A DNA stretch of 64,000 nucleotides from DATGPD01 sp041398565 (GCA_041398565.1 JAWKUN010000006.1:310001-374000), one strand, 5' to 3'. Positions 15,719 to 26,450 are shown, numbered from the stretch's first letter. Notes: generated by a model from the sequence alone, not told the origin. A program made the numbers and translations.

Positions 15719-16533
15719 CCGCGAGATTCGGCGGGGTCGTAGCCGAAGCGACGCATCGTGTCGGCGCACACGGCCAGCAGTTCGCTCAGGTCGCTGTCGC
15801 CGAGGTCGCGACGCCACCGCCCGTTGGTGGCGGCGAGGTCGTTGGAGGTGCCGTGGTTGGCGAACGACTCGTTGGCGTCCAGCGCACGGTCGAGTTCGGG
15901 CGCCCACGCCAGCCCCAGGTAGTCGAGGATCGCCTGGATGTGACGGCGAGGCTCGGCACAGAGGTCCTCGTAGCGCAGGAGCAGGGGGTCGTCGAGCTCT
16001 TGCTGGAGTCCTCGGTAGATCACGTCCCAGCTGCGCGCGAAGGGCGCCACCGGCAGGTCCTGCAGCTCGGGGAAGTCGCGCGCAACGTGCGGCTTGCGTG
16101 CGTGTGCGCGCCACGAACACAGGACGTCGCGCGGGTCGCGCACGAGCACGAGGTAGCGTGCGTCCGGCCACACGTAGCGCGCGCTCAGCGCTGCCCGTGG
16201 CTCCGGCAGCTTGTCGCCCCAGTAGCGGTAGGCCTTGCCCGGAAAGCGCTCGCGGTAGAAGTCCTCGCAGATCGCCTTGACGTGGCGGGTGAACAGCGGT
16301 GCGAACAACCCGACGTGGTCGGCGTGCACCACGCCCTGCATGGTCGCGGCGTCCCGAGTCGCCAGCTCCACCTTCTGATTGTGGGGCGTCCCCGCCAGCA
16401 CCGTGCAGTGGTAGAGGAACTCGAGCACCCGCGCTTCGTCGGTCATCGCGATGTGCGGGTGGTCCCGAAGCACGTAGTACAGCCAGGTCGAACCACACCG
16501 ACCCGAGCCGACGATGAAGAAGGGGGAAGCCAT
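15715..16533 (-). CDS. PAPS-dependent sulfotransferase family protein
   Basis: 272 aa. The 5'-phosphosulfate loop VGSGRCGSTWLYYVLRDHP sits at the extreme N-terminus, and the 3'-phosphate loop reads YLVLVRDPRDVLCSW, followed by LLRYEDLCAEPRRHIQAIL, typical of Sulfotransfer_1/3 proteins. It transfers sulfate from PAPS to a hydroxyl or amine. No signal peptide or transmembrane segment is seen. The neighbouring sat-cysC would provide PAPS. A TAGACT hexamer lies at 16587-16582, about 48 nt upstream of the start. The acceptor may be the product of the adjacent cluster; this is inference. Confidence 0.85.
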   Translation of the reverse strand: MASPFFIVGSGRCGSTWLYYVLRDHPHIAMTDEARVLEFLYHCTVLAGTPHNQKVELATRDAATMQGVVHADHVGLFAPLFTRHVKAICEDFYRERFPGKAYRYWGDKLPEPRAALSARYVWPDARYLVLVRDPRDVLCSWRAHARKPHVARDFPELQDLPVAPFARSWDVIYRGLQQELDDPLLLRYEDLCAEPRRHIQAILDYLGLAWAPELDRALDANESFANHGTSNDLAATNGRWRRDLGDSDLSELLAVCADTMRRFGYDPAESRG

Positions 16534-16995
16534 CGCGAGTGAAGAAGAGGCCGCTGGACGCGGTGATCCGCGGACGCGAGGAGTCTACGCGCGGCGCGCG
16601 ACCAGGACGGTCGGCAAACTGCACACAGCCGGCGCCGGCGGGGAGGCCGAAGCCCCCGGCGGCAAGCGACCTGCGCTACCTCGAGCCGGCGCGCATCGCC
16701 GAGTTGCACCGAGAGTCCAGTCGCGGGTCTGCGAGAGCGGCGCGCCGCGCCAACCGATCCGCCGATGACAACGGCGCCGAGCACCCCTGCTTCCTCCATA
16801 CCGAAGTCGGCACATCGCCCGCGCGCACACGTGTCGAGGCCGCCCAATACCATGATGGGCGGGCGACCGAGGTCGCCGCCCATCGCGCCAGCGTTGCAGC
16901 GAATGGAGTCGGACTCCACCGCTGGAAGCTGGCTCTTTCTCGCGTCTTGGCGAGAACGACTGTCACGTTCGGCCGGGCCCTGATTCTTACCCACC
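16534..16995. other. Intergenic region with promoter hexamer and a short palindrome
   Basis: About 460 bp between divergent genes. It contains TAGACT for the sulfotransferase (16587-16582), a GCGACC-GA-GGTCGC repeat near 16863 and a perfect 7-bp palindrome TGGAGTC-G-GACTCCA (16904-16918), whose core recurs at 56166. No convincing coding frame was found. Confidence 0.4.
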
Positions 16996-18024
16996 ATGCG
17001 CAGCCACTGTTTGCTCCCGTGTCTCCTGGCAGCTTCCTTCGCAACTGCCTCCCTCGCCGCCCAGGTCCCGACGTCCGCGTCGCCCGCGGCCGCACTCGCG
17101 GGCCGGGGCAACAGCTCCAACTGGTACCCGTTCGGCGCAGCCTCCATGCAGTACCAGCAGGTGCACTCGGCGACGTCGTTCTCGTCCGGGGGGCCGCTCA
17201 CGGTGACCGGTCTCAGCCTGCGCCCACGCTCGAACACGGCGGCGGCGATCGACATGGAGCTGTTCATGGCCGACTGCCCGTACAACGCCTTCGATGCCCA
17301 CGACCGCTTCGCGGACAACGTCGTGGCGGGGACCGAGGTCAACGTCTTGCTCCGGCGCCGGGTGTCGCTGCCGGCGACCACCAACGTCGACTGGCTGCTG
17401 CGCCTGCCGTTCGACAACTCGTTCGCCTGGAGCGGAAGCCACCTGTCGTGGCGCCTGGTGAACTACGACACCTACAACGGTGGCTCGCCGACCTACTACT
17501 CCTGCGACGCCTTCAGCAACTTCGGCAACTGGACGCAGAGCGGGACCTTCCAGGGCTGCAGCTCGCCCTCGTCGACGCAGCCGCCGGAACACCTCGTGCG
17601 CATCCGCGGTCCAGGAGCGACCAGCACCTTCGACGGCTACAGCTACGTGGCGAGCGGCGGCCTGCCGGCGATCCTGATGATCGGCACGGCGCCGCAGGCC
17701 ATCGACCTCACCCCGTTCGGCGCGCCCGGCTGCGTGCTGACCAACGACGTGGCAGGGACGCTCACCGGCACCACGCGCAACGACACCGAGGGCAGCGTGT
17801 CGTTCGTGCTGCCGATCCCGCGGGCTCGGAGCTTCGTCGGCTTCACCTTCCAGACGCAGATCGCCTTCTACCAGCCCAGCGCCAACAGCCTCGGCCTGTT
17901 CTTCACCCCGGGCTCGACCAACGTGCTCGGCAACAACTTCGACGTCACACGCATTCCCGGCTCGGTCGGCGCGACCCAGGGCTCCGTCGAAGTGCAGTAC
18001 GGGTTGGGCATCGGCCTGAACTGA
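16996..18024 (+). CDS. Secreted protein with Planctomycetota-type C-terminal module
   Basis: 342 aa. A signal peptide ends near SLAAQ (residue 22). The body is rich in Ser, Thr, Asn and aromatic residues and likely all-beta. The last 110 residues carry GAPGCVLTNDVAG, GSVSFVLPIPRA, TFQTQ and SANSLGLFFTPGS, a module that reappears in modified form in the serine hydrolase at 45097. The function is unknown; it is presumably exported to the cell surface or periplasm. ATG 16996 gives a normal signal peptide. Confidence 0.75.
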   Translation: MRSHCLLPCLLAASFATASLAAQVPTSASPAAALAGRGNSSNWYPFGAASMQYQQVHSATSFSSGGPLTVTGLSLRPRSNTAAAIDMELFMADCPYNAFDAHDRFADNVVAGTEVNVLLRRRVSLPATTNVDWLLRLPFDNSFAWSGSHLSWRLVNYDTYNGGSPTYYSCDAFSNFGNWTQSGTFQGCSSPSSTQPPEHLVRIRGPGATSTFDGYSYVASGGLPAILMIGTAPQAIDLTPFGAPGCVLTNDVAGTLTGTTRNDTEGSVSFVLPIPRARSFVGFTFQTQIAFYQPSANSLGLFFTPGSTNVLGNNFDVTRIPGSVGATQGSVEVQYGLGIGLN

Positions 18025-18082
18025 CGTCGCGGTGCAGCGACCACCTTGCCGCAGTCGCTGCCCGCCGTATGCAGGCTGCCGC

Positions 18083-18964
18083 ATGCAGGTCCACCTGATC
18101 GACGGCACGTACGAGCTGTTTCGCGCCCACTACGGCGCGCCGCCGGCGCGCGCACCCGACGGCCGCGAGGTCGGCGCCACGCGCGGTCTGCTGCGCAGCC
18201 TGTGGTCGCTGCTGCGCCAGCCCGGGGTCAGCCACGTCGCCTGTGCTTTCGACACGGTCATCGAGTCCTTCCGCAACGAGATGTTCGCCGGCTACAAGAC
18301 CGGCGACGGACTCGACCCGGACCTGTTCGGTCAGTTCCCTCTCGCCGAGCGGGCCGTGGCGGCGCTGGGGATCGTGGTGTGGCCGATGGTCGAGTTCGAA
18401 GCGGACGACGCGCTGGCCAGCGGCGCCTGGCGCTACGCCGCCGACCCTCGCGTCGAGCGAGTGACCCTCTGCTCGCCCGACAAGGACCTGGCGCAGTGCG
18501 TGCGCGGCACGCGGGTCGTCTGCCTCGACCGCCGCAAGCAGCGGGTCCTCGATGCCGAAGGCGTCGTCGCCAAGTTCGGGGTCCGTGCGGAGTCCATCCC
18601 GGATTGGCTGGCCCTGGTGGGCGACGACGCGGACGGCATCCCGGGGATCCCGCGCTGGGGTGCCAAGTCGGCGGCGGCTGTGCTCGCGCACTACGAGCAC
18701 CTCGAGGCGATCCCCGACGACGCGCGGCAATGGCGCGTGCAGGTGCGCGGCGCTGCCGCGCTGGCGGCGAGCCTGGCGGACGGCCGGCAGGCCGCCGAGC
18801 TGTACCGGCGGCTGGCGACGCTGCGCACCGATGTGTCGATCCAGGCCGATGTCGACCAGCTGCGCTGGCGCGGCGTCGATCCCGGTGCGCTCGGGGACCT
18901 TTGCCGTGAGATCGGCTTCGAGCGCTTCGCCGAGGAAGCAAACGCCGCCGCACCGCCGAGCTGA
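18083..18964 (+). CDS. Stand-alone 5'-3' exonuclease (PolA N-terminal domain family)
   Basis: 293 aa. It shows the acidic metal-binding motifs of the flap nuclease family: HLIDGTYELFRAHYG, CAFDTVIESFRNEMFAGYK, FEADDALASGAW, LCSPDKDLAQCV and GDDADGIPGIPRWGAKSAA, the last being the helix-hairpin DNA-binding part. There is no polymerase domain, so this is the single-domain form. Expected roles are removal of RNA primers and 5' flaps. ATG 18083 directly precedes the first core strand; a GTATGC hexamer lies about nine nt upstream. Confidence 0.85.
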   Translation: MQVHLIDGTYELFRAHYGAPPARAPDGREVGATRGLLRSLWSLLRQPGVSHVACAFDTVIESFRNEMFAGYKTGDGLDPDLFGQFPLAERAVAALGIVVWPMVEFEADDALASGAWRYAADPRVERVTLCSPDKDLAQCVRGTRVVCLDRRKQRVLDAEGVVAKFGVRAESIPDWLALVGDDADGIPGIPRWGAKSAAAVLAHYEHLEAIPDDARQWRVQVRGAAALAASLADGRQAAELYRRLATLRTDVSIQADVDQLRWRGVDPGALGDLCREIGFERFAEEANAAAPPS

Positions 18965-19054
18965 CGCAACGGCAAGCTGACGCAACGAGACCGATCGAAA
19001 CGACGATGCCCCGACCCGCTCGATCGCTGGGTCGAGGCACCGTGTCGCGCGCGA

Positions 19055-19201
19055 TCAGGCCTTCGGCTTCGGGCGGTTGCCCGGGGTCGCCGGCGGCGTC
19101 TGAGCCGGCTTGCTCGGCTGGGCCGGAGCAGTCGGCTTGGTCGTCGACGGGGTCGCGGCGGGCTTGGGATTGGGCTGACCGGGCTTGGACGGTTGGTTCA
19201 C
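19055..19201 (-). CDS. Small Pro/Lys/Thr-rich protein (48 aa)
   Basis: Starting at GTG 19201, with AGGAG ten nt upstream, the frame encodes 48 residues dominated by Pro, Lys, Thr, Gln and Ala (repeats like QPSKPGQPNPKP and PAQPSKPAQTPP). It has no hydrophobic segment and is probably disordered. It sits alone between the exonuclease and the sigma-54 activator. The strong Shine-Dalgarno sequence and absence of another gene favour reality, though low-complexity GC-rich DNA can mimic such frames. Confidence 0.45.
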   Translation of the reverse strand: MNQPSKPGQPNPKPAATPSTTKPTAPAQPSKPAQTPPATPGNRPKPKA

Positions 19202-19408
19202 GTGTTCTGATCTCCTGATGGTTGCAGCAACCTCGCGTTGCTGGCCACGAGAGGGCAAGGGCCGTGCCGCCTTCGTTACGCTCGACAAAATCGTCGCTGA
19301 GCCTTTCAAGATAGGAGGTTGCGATCAAGGATCGCCGAAGCGCCAACGATCGTCGCCCCATGATCGGAACTTGTATGCCGATTTTTTCGGCTGCAATATT
19401 CCGATTCC
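19202..19408. other. AT-richer divergent intergenic region
   Basis: About 200 bp between the small Pro-rich ORF (-) and the sigma-54 activator (+), noticeably less GC-rich than its surroundings, with ATTTTTTCGGCTGCAATATT just before the activator start. Promoters for both genes are expected here, but no clear -35/-10 or -24/-12 pair could be fixed. Confidence 0.35.
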
Positions 19409-20869
<1,461 letters not shown>

Positions 20870-20997
20870 GTCACCGCCGGCGCCTTGCCAGGGCCGCGAC
20901 GGCGGCGATACCGCTCCGGCAAAGGGGCTCGGCCGGCAAGACGCGGTCATCGCGGACTGCCCACGGCGCCAACCTCGCGCGATGATCCCGAGCTACC

Positions 20998-23900
20998 GTG
21001 TCCGACTCGCCCCGCGCCGACGCCGACGTGCTGAATGCCCTGGTGCAGGAGTGTGCCGACCGCTGGCAGGCCGAAGGCTCGGCCGTGGTCGAGCGCCTGT
21101 GCGCGCAGCACCCCGAGCACGCCACGCGCCTGCGACGGCGCCTGGACCTGCTCGAGAAGACCGGACTCCTGCAAGACCGCTCGGCGGAGGTTCCGCGACA
21201 CCTGGGAGAGTTCGTCCTGCGCGGCCAGATCGGGAGCGGCGGCATGGGGGTGGTCTACCGCGCCCTGCAGCCGTCCCTGCAGCGCGAGGTCGCGCTCAAG
21301 GTGATCCGCCCCGACCACTCGTTCTTCGACGACTCGCGCCAGCGCTTCCTGCGCGAGGTCAACGCGGTGGCCCGCCTCCAGCACCCGGGGATCGTGCCGG
21401 TGCACGTCGTCGGCGAGGACCGCGGCGTCCTCTTCTACGCGATGGACCTGGTGCCAGGCTGCACGCTGGCGCAAGTCCTCGCGCATCTGGGACAGCGCGA
21501 TCCGGCCTCGCTCACCGGCCGCGATCTCGCGCTGGCCGTCGCACAGCTGACGCCGGCCCACCGCGAGGACCCCGACGCGACCAAGCAAGGCACCGGCTTC
21601 GCGGCTTCGTGGGTGGAGACGTGCTTGCGCCTGGTGTTGCAGGTCGCCGAAGCACTCGAGCATGCGCACGGGCGCGGCGTCCTGCACCGCGACGTCAAGC
21701 CGTCGAACGTCATGCTGACGCCGGGCGGCCGGATCCTGCTGCTCGACTTCGGTCTCGCCAGCACCACCACCGACCCGCGCATCACGCGCTCCGGCGCCGA
21801 ACTCGGTTCGCTGGCCTACATGGCTCCCGAGCAGGTGCGCGGCGACGCCGCGGCGATCGCTGCCACGACCGACGTGTACGGCGCCGGTGTGCTGCTGTAC
21901 GAGTTGCTGACCCTCGCCCAGCCGTTCGCCCGCGCCACCGCCGAAGCGACGCGCCAAGCGGTGCTGGCCGGCCGGCCCGCGGCTCTGCGCGCGCGCAACC
22001 GCGCGCTGGCGTCCGACGCGGCGCTGGTGTGCCAGACCGCGATCGACCCCGACCCCGCGCGTCGCTACGCCAGCGCCGAGGCCCTCGCCCGCGACCTCGG
22101 CAACGTGCTCGGCCTGCGCCCGATCGCGGCACGGCCACTCGGCGCGGCGCTGCGTCTGCGCCGCGCGGTGCAGCGGCACCCCGCGCGCGCCCTGAGCGTG
22201 GTGTTCGCCGCGGTGCTCCTGCTCGGCGTCTTCCCGACCCTCTACCTGCAACAGCGCGCCGCCAGCCGCCAGCTGAGCCGCGAGAAGAAGCGCACCGAGG
22301 ACGCCTTGTTCGAGGCGCAGAAGGCCCTCGAGCAAGCCCGTGCCGAGCAGAAGCGGGCGCGCTGGAGCCTCGGCAAGGCGCGCGAAGCCGTCGACCACTT
22401 CCTGGCCGACATCGGTCAGTTCCGGGCGGTCGACATTCCGCTCCTCGAAGAGCTGCGCCGGGACACCCTGCGCCAGGCCGCGACCCTGTACGAGCAACTG
22501 CAGCAGGACCGCGACGGCGCCGCCGATCCCGAGCTGCGCGTCGACGAAGCGCGCACGCTGCTGAGCCTGGCGCAGGTCCTGCGCGAGCTCGACCGCCACC
22601 GCGAAGCCGAGCCGGTGCTGCGGCGCACGATCGACGCCCTGAACGGCCTGCCGCACGCGGCCGCCGATGGCGAAGCCGCGCGACTCCTGGCCGCAGCCAA
22701 GTCCGCCCTGGGCGCCGCGCTCGTCAGCCTCGACCGGCCGGACGAGGCCGAGGCACCTCTGGCCGAGGCTGCGGTGAGCCTGCGCGCACTCGCCGCGCAG
22801 CCGACGGCGGCGGCCGAGGAAAGCGACGCCGGCGCGAGCATCAAGCCGATGCTGCTGCGCAACGCGTTGAACCTGGCAGGCCTGCGCCGGAACCAGAACC
22901 GGCCGGACGAGGCCGCTGCCCTGTACGACGAGGCGATCGCCGTCGGCGCACAGATGGAGCCGCGCATCGAAGTGCTGCGCATCCGGGCCGACGCGCACCT
23001 CGGTTTGGCGCAGCTCCGCATCAACAACAGCGAGGTGGACCCGGCCCGCGAGCAGTACGAGGCGGCGCTCGCCCTGCGTCGGGAGATCGCGGCGCGCGCA
23101 CCGAGCTCGGCCCGGTTCCGCCGCGAGCTCGCCACCACGCTCGAGCGGCTGGGGCTGGTGCTGCAAGCTTGGCGCCCGGCCAGCGGCGAGCAGGCGCTCG
23201 CCTACCTCGACGAAGCGGCCGGGCTGCTTGCCGACCTCGTGCGCGACTTTCCCCGCCAGTGCGCCTACCGGGTCGGCTACTGCCGCGCGCGCCTGCTGTC
23301 GGCGCGGCAGCGTCAAGCGCTGGATCGCGATCAGGACGCCGAACGCGACTTCCGCGACGCCATCGCCAACCTCGAGCACGTGCGCGCGGAGCTGCCGCTC
23401 GAGAACACGTGGCGGGCGCCGTTGGGCTTCGCGCTGTACTCCCTGGCCGAGCACCTCCACCAGCACGGACGCTCCGACGAAGCACGCGCCACTCTCGACC
23501 AGGCCGACCGTCTGGCGGACACGCTGCTCGCCGAATCGCCCGACGACACCGACGTGAAGCAGCAGCACGCCGAGCTGATCCTGGCGCGAAGCACCTGGAA
23601 GCTCACCGACGCCGACGGCGTGGTGGCGAGCGCGCGCCGCGCGTTCGAGCTCGGCCTCGGCTTCCTGCGCGACCATCCCGACGACCCGCAGCTGCGCGGC
23701 ACGGCCTTCCGCGCCTTCGACCATCTGGTCGCGCTGCATCTCGACGCCGGCGACGTCGAAGCGGCGCTCGCGACGGCCGACACCTACGGCGCCGCCAACC
23801 CATACAAGTGGTTGTCCCAGCTCACTCTGGCCCGAACCTACCTGCGCTGTGAAGGCCTGCTGCCCGCCGCCGACCTCCGCCGCACCCGCTGCCGGGAGCA

Positions 23901-24045
23901 GGCGCGGAGGGCCGTGCTCCGCGCCGGCGAGCACATGCCGAAGGCGGTCGTGCGCATCGAGAAGGACGACGTGTTCGCGCCGCTGCTGTCGGATCCCGAA
24001 GTCAAGGAGCTGCTGGAGCGGGGGCACGCCGCGAGTGGATCCTGA
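20998..24045 (+). CDS. Membrane-anchored Ser/Thr protein kinase with helical/TPR-like C-terminus
   Basis: 1015 aa. After a 65-residue helical N-terminus comes a Hanks-type kinase domain (about 71-375): IGSGGMGVVY, K101, HRDVKPSNVML, DFGLAS and MAPEQ. A roughly 35-residue insert rich in Asp, Gln and Thr precedes the catalytic loop. A transmembrane helix follows near ALSVVFAAVLLLGVF, then a coiled coil (REKKRTEDALFEAQKALEQ) and some 550 residues of TPR-like helices facing outside. This is the standard planctomycete kinase plan. GTG 20998 fits the N-terminus of the related kinase at 48551. It lies downstream of the sigma-54 activator. Confidence 0.88.
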   Translation: MSDSPRADADVLNALVQECADRWQAEGSAVVERLCAQHPEHATRLRRRLDLLEKTGLLQDRSAEVPRHLGEFVLRGQIGSGGMGVVYRALQPSLQREVALKVIRPDHSFFDDSRQRFLREVNAVARLQHPGIVPVHVVGEDRGVLFYAMDLVPGCTLAQVLAHLGQRDPASLTGRDLALAVAQLTPAHREDPDATKQGTGFAASWVETCLRLVLQVAEALEHAHGRGVLHRDVKPSNVMLTPGGRILLLDFGLASTTTDPRITRSGAELGSLAYMAPEQVRGDAAAIAATTDVYGAGVLLYELLTLAQPFARATAEATRQAVLAGRPAALRARNRALASDAALVCQTAIDPDPARRYASAEALARDLGNVLGLRPIAARPLGAALRLRRAVQRHPARALSVVFAAVLLLGVFPTLYLQQRAASRQLSREKKRTEDALFEAQKALEQARAEQKRARWSLGKAREAVDHFLADIGQFRAVDIPLLEELRRDTLRQAATLYEQLQQDRDGAADPELRVDEARTLLSLAQVLRELDRHREAEPVLRRTIDALNGLPHAAADGEAARLLAAAKSALGAALVSLDRPDEAEAPLAEAAVSLRALAAQPTAAAEESDAGASIKPMLLRNALNLAGLRRNQNRPDEAAALYDEAIAVGAQMEPRIEVLRIRADAHLGLAQLRINNSEVDPAREQYEAALALRREIAARAPSSARFRRELATTLERLGLVLQAWRPASGEQALAYLDEAAGLLADLVRDFPRQCAYRVGYCRARLLSARQRQALDRDQDAERDFRDAIANLEHVRAELPLENTWRAPLGFALYSLAEHLHQHGRSDEARATLDQADRLADTLLAESPDDTDVKQQHAELILARSTWKLTDADGVVASARRAFELGLGFLRDHPDDPQLRGTAFRAFDHLVALHLDAGDVEAALATADTYGAANPYKWLSQLTLARTYLRCEGLLPAADLRRTRCREQARRAVLRAGEHMPKAVVRIEKDDVFAPLLSDPEVKELLERGHAASGS

Positions 24046-24143
24046 AGCCGGCCGCCGGCCGTGCTCCCCGGACCGACCCTGGAACGTTGCCAACGCGCCG
24101 CCCTGCCCGGCGTCCGGAGCCGCCGCCGTGCGAAGATGCCTGC

Positions 24144-26450
24144 GTGCTCGCCCTCCTGCTGTCGTGCTCGTGTCTCGCGCAACCCCCCTCGGGAGCGGTC
24201 GCGTTCCGCCAGGCTCGCGCCGATGCCGGTACCGACGCCATCGTGCTCAACGTGGCCGCCCACCCAGACGACGAAGCGGCGCGCACGCTGGTCTACCTGC
24301 GCCGCACTCTGGGGGTGCGGACGGTGGCTCTGTTCACCACTTGCGGCGAAGGTGGCCAGAACGCCGTGGGCCGCGACATCGGCCAGGCGCTGGCGAAGCG
24401 ACGCGTGCTGGAGACCATGGCCGCGGCCGAACACACCGGGCTCGAGGTGCGCTGGCTGGGCTTCGCCGACTTCGGCTTCAGCAAGACTCTGGCCGAGACT
24501 CTGAAGGTCTGGGGCGCCGACGCTCTCGAAGCCGCGATGCTGGACGCGCTGCGCGACATCGGCCCCGATGTCGTGCTGACCAACCACGACACCGAGCACG
24601 GCCACGGCCACCACCGCGCGTCGGCCTGGGCCATCCAGCGGGCCCTCGCCACCTACGCGCGCGAGATCGGGCACGACGTCCCGCTGTACCAGCGTCCCCC
24701 CGAAGCCGAGCAGCCGTCGACGTTCGAACTCGAGGTCGGTCGTCTCGACGCGGTGGCGGGCGTGACCTTCGCGCGGCAGGCGTACGACGGCCTCGTCGAG
24801 CACGCCTCGCAGGGACCGTGGGGACCGCACGATCCGGCGCGGGTGAGGCCGGATCGCTGGCAGCGGGTCGGGGGCGAGAGCGAGGCGCCGGCAGGCGACC
24901 CGTTCGCCCGCCTACCGTCCGCCTTCGCCGACCCGGCGGCCGCGGCGAACCTCCTCGGAGTCGACGTCGGCACCTTGAGTCGGGTGCAAGCCCAGCTGGC
25001 GTCGCTGCGCTCCGACCGACCGACCGCCGCACACCTCGAGACCGTCGAAGCCGTGCGTCCGCGGCTCGCCGCTCTTGTCGCGGCGGCGCCCGACGATCCC
25101 TCGCCGCGCTCGCTGCGCGCGCGCTTGCAGCGTCGTCTCGACGCCCTCGATCGCGTCGGGCTGTACGGCCGAGGCATCGCTGTGGAGGCCTTCGCGTTGC
25201 GCCAAAGGCTGCCGCTGTTCGGACGCACCAAGCTGCGCGTCGCCGTGCACGCCGACGATCCGGCGGCGGTGACCGATCTGCGCGTCACGTTCCAGGGCAA
25301 GGCCGGCGAGCCCGTGGCCGAGGCTCCCGCCAGCAGCCTGGTGCGCGAGATCGACTTCTACCTCTTGCCCCCAGGTGTGGGCGGCGAACGCCAGCACGAC
25401 CCGGTGACGGGCGCTCGCTGGCTGCAACCGACCGTCACTTTCCAACTCGCCGGCACGACACAGACCGTGCATCCCCGCGTGCGCGTGTTGCCGCTGGCGG
25501 AGCTGGAGATGGTGTTCGACCGCGATGTGTGCGTGCTGCCGCGCACGGCCCGCGACGCCCGCCGCGTGCTGTCGCTTTCGCTCGACTACCACGGCGACGA
25601 CGCACCCGCAGGTGGCCTCCGCATCGACGCCCCCGCCGGCGTCGAGTGCGAACTGCGGCCGCACCGGATCCAGGTCTCGCACGAGCGACGCGACGCGCGG
25701 GTGCTGGTGCGCATGGCGGTCGCCGATGCTGCGCAGCTCGCGCCCGACGCGGCCCTGGTCGCGCACTACGGCACCGCCGAAGCCCGGCTCCCGCTACGCG
25801 CGGTCGACGTCACCGTGCCCGCGCATGCCCGCGTCGGGGTCGTGCGTGGTCCCGACGACACCCTGCTGCGCACCCTCGAAGACCTCGGCATCGCACACGC
25901 CGAGCTCGACGAGCCCGCGCTCGCGGTCGTCGATCTGAGCGAGTTCGGCAGCATCGTCCTCGACATGCGCACGGCCGGCAGCCGCGCCGACTTGCACGAT
26001 CACCGCGACCGTCTCCTCGAGTTCTGCGCCAACGGCGGCCGTGTGCTCGCCTTCTACCACAAGCCGCGCGAGTGGAACGCACGCGACGGGAGGCCGTCGC
26101 TGGCGCCGTACGAACTGGTTGTCGGCGGCGAACGCGTGTGCGAGGAAGACGTTCCGGTCGAGATCCTCGCACCGCAACACCCGCTGCTGACGCAACCGCA
26201 CGCGATCGGCGCGGCCGAGTTCGCCGGTTGGCAGCAGGAGCGTGGCCTGAACTTCCCCCAACGGTGGGGGCCGGAGTGGCAGCCGCTCCTGCGCATGGCC
26301 GACACGGGCGAGAAGGCGCAGGACGGGTCGCTGCTCGTCGCACCGTACGGCAAGGGGACGTTCGTGTACTGCTCACTGGCGCTGTACCGCCAATGGCGCG
26401 TCGGACACACGGGTGCCCTGCGGCTGCTGGTGAACCTGCTCGGGCCGTGA
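24144..26450 (+). CDS. Secreted PIG-L family deacetylase with large C-terminal extension
   Basis: About 768 aa from GTG 24144, which begins a short signal peptide or lipoprotein-like leader (LALLLSCSCLAQ). The PIG-L/LmbE deacetylase domain (about 25-270) shows the zinc motif AAHPDDEAARTL, TTCGEGGQNAVGRD and TNHDTEHGHGHHRAS. Such enzymes hydrolyse N-acetyl groups of sugars. A beta-rich middle part and a Rossmann-like C-terminal third (ARVGVVRGPDDTLLRTLEDLGI onward, GKGTFVYCSLALYRQW) may be an amidotransferase-like or carbohydrate-binding domain. It follows the kinase by about 100 bp on the same strand. Confidence 0.82.
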   Translation: MLALLLSCSCLAQPPSGAVAFRQARADAGTDAIVLNVAAHPDDEAARTLVYLRRTLGVRTVALFTTCGEGGQNAVGRDIGQALAKRRVLETMAAAEHTGLEVRWLGFADFGFSKTLAETLKVWGADALEAAMLDALRDIGPDVVLTNHDTEHGHGHHRASAWAIQRALATYAREIGHDVPLYQRPPEAEQPSTFELEVGRLDAVAGVTFARQAYDGLVEHASQGPWGPHDPARVRPDRWQRVGGESEAPAGDPFARLPSAFADPAAAANLLGVDVGTLSRVQAQLASLRSDRPTAAHLETVEAVRPRLAALVAAAPDDPSPRSLRARLQRRLDALDRVGLYGRGIAVEAFALRQRLPLFGRTKLRVAVHADDPAAVTDLRVTFQGKAGEPVAEAPASSLVREIDFYLLPPGVGGERQHDPVTGARWLQPTVTFQLAGTTQTVHPRVRVLPLAELEMVFDRDVCVLPRTARDARRVLSLSLDYHGDDAPAGGLRIDAPAGVECELRPHRIQVSHERRDARVLVRMAVADAAQLAPDAALVAHYGTAEARLPLRAVDVTVPAHARVGVVRGPDDTLLRTLEDLGIAHAELDEPALAVVDLSEFGSIVLDMRTAGSRADLHDHRDRLLEFCANGGRVLAFYHKPREWNARDGRPSLAPYELVVGGERVCEEDVPVEILAPQHPLLTQPHAIGAAEFAGWQQERGLNFPQRWGPEWQPLLRMADTGEKAQDGSLLVAPYGKGTFVYCSLALYRQWRVGHTGALRLLVNLLGP

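Noticed and set aside
20947..24093. 1048-codon minus-strand frame opposite the kinase
   Set aside because: Gln/Val/Gly/Arg-rich with no domain; exact mirror of the kinase coding region.
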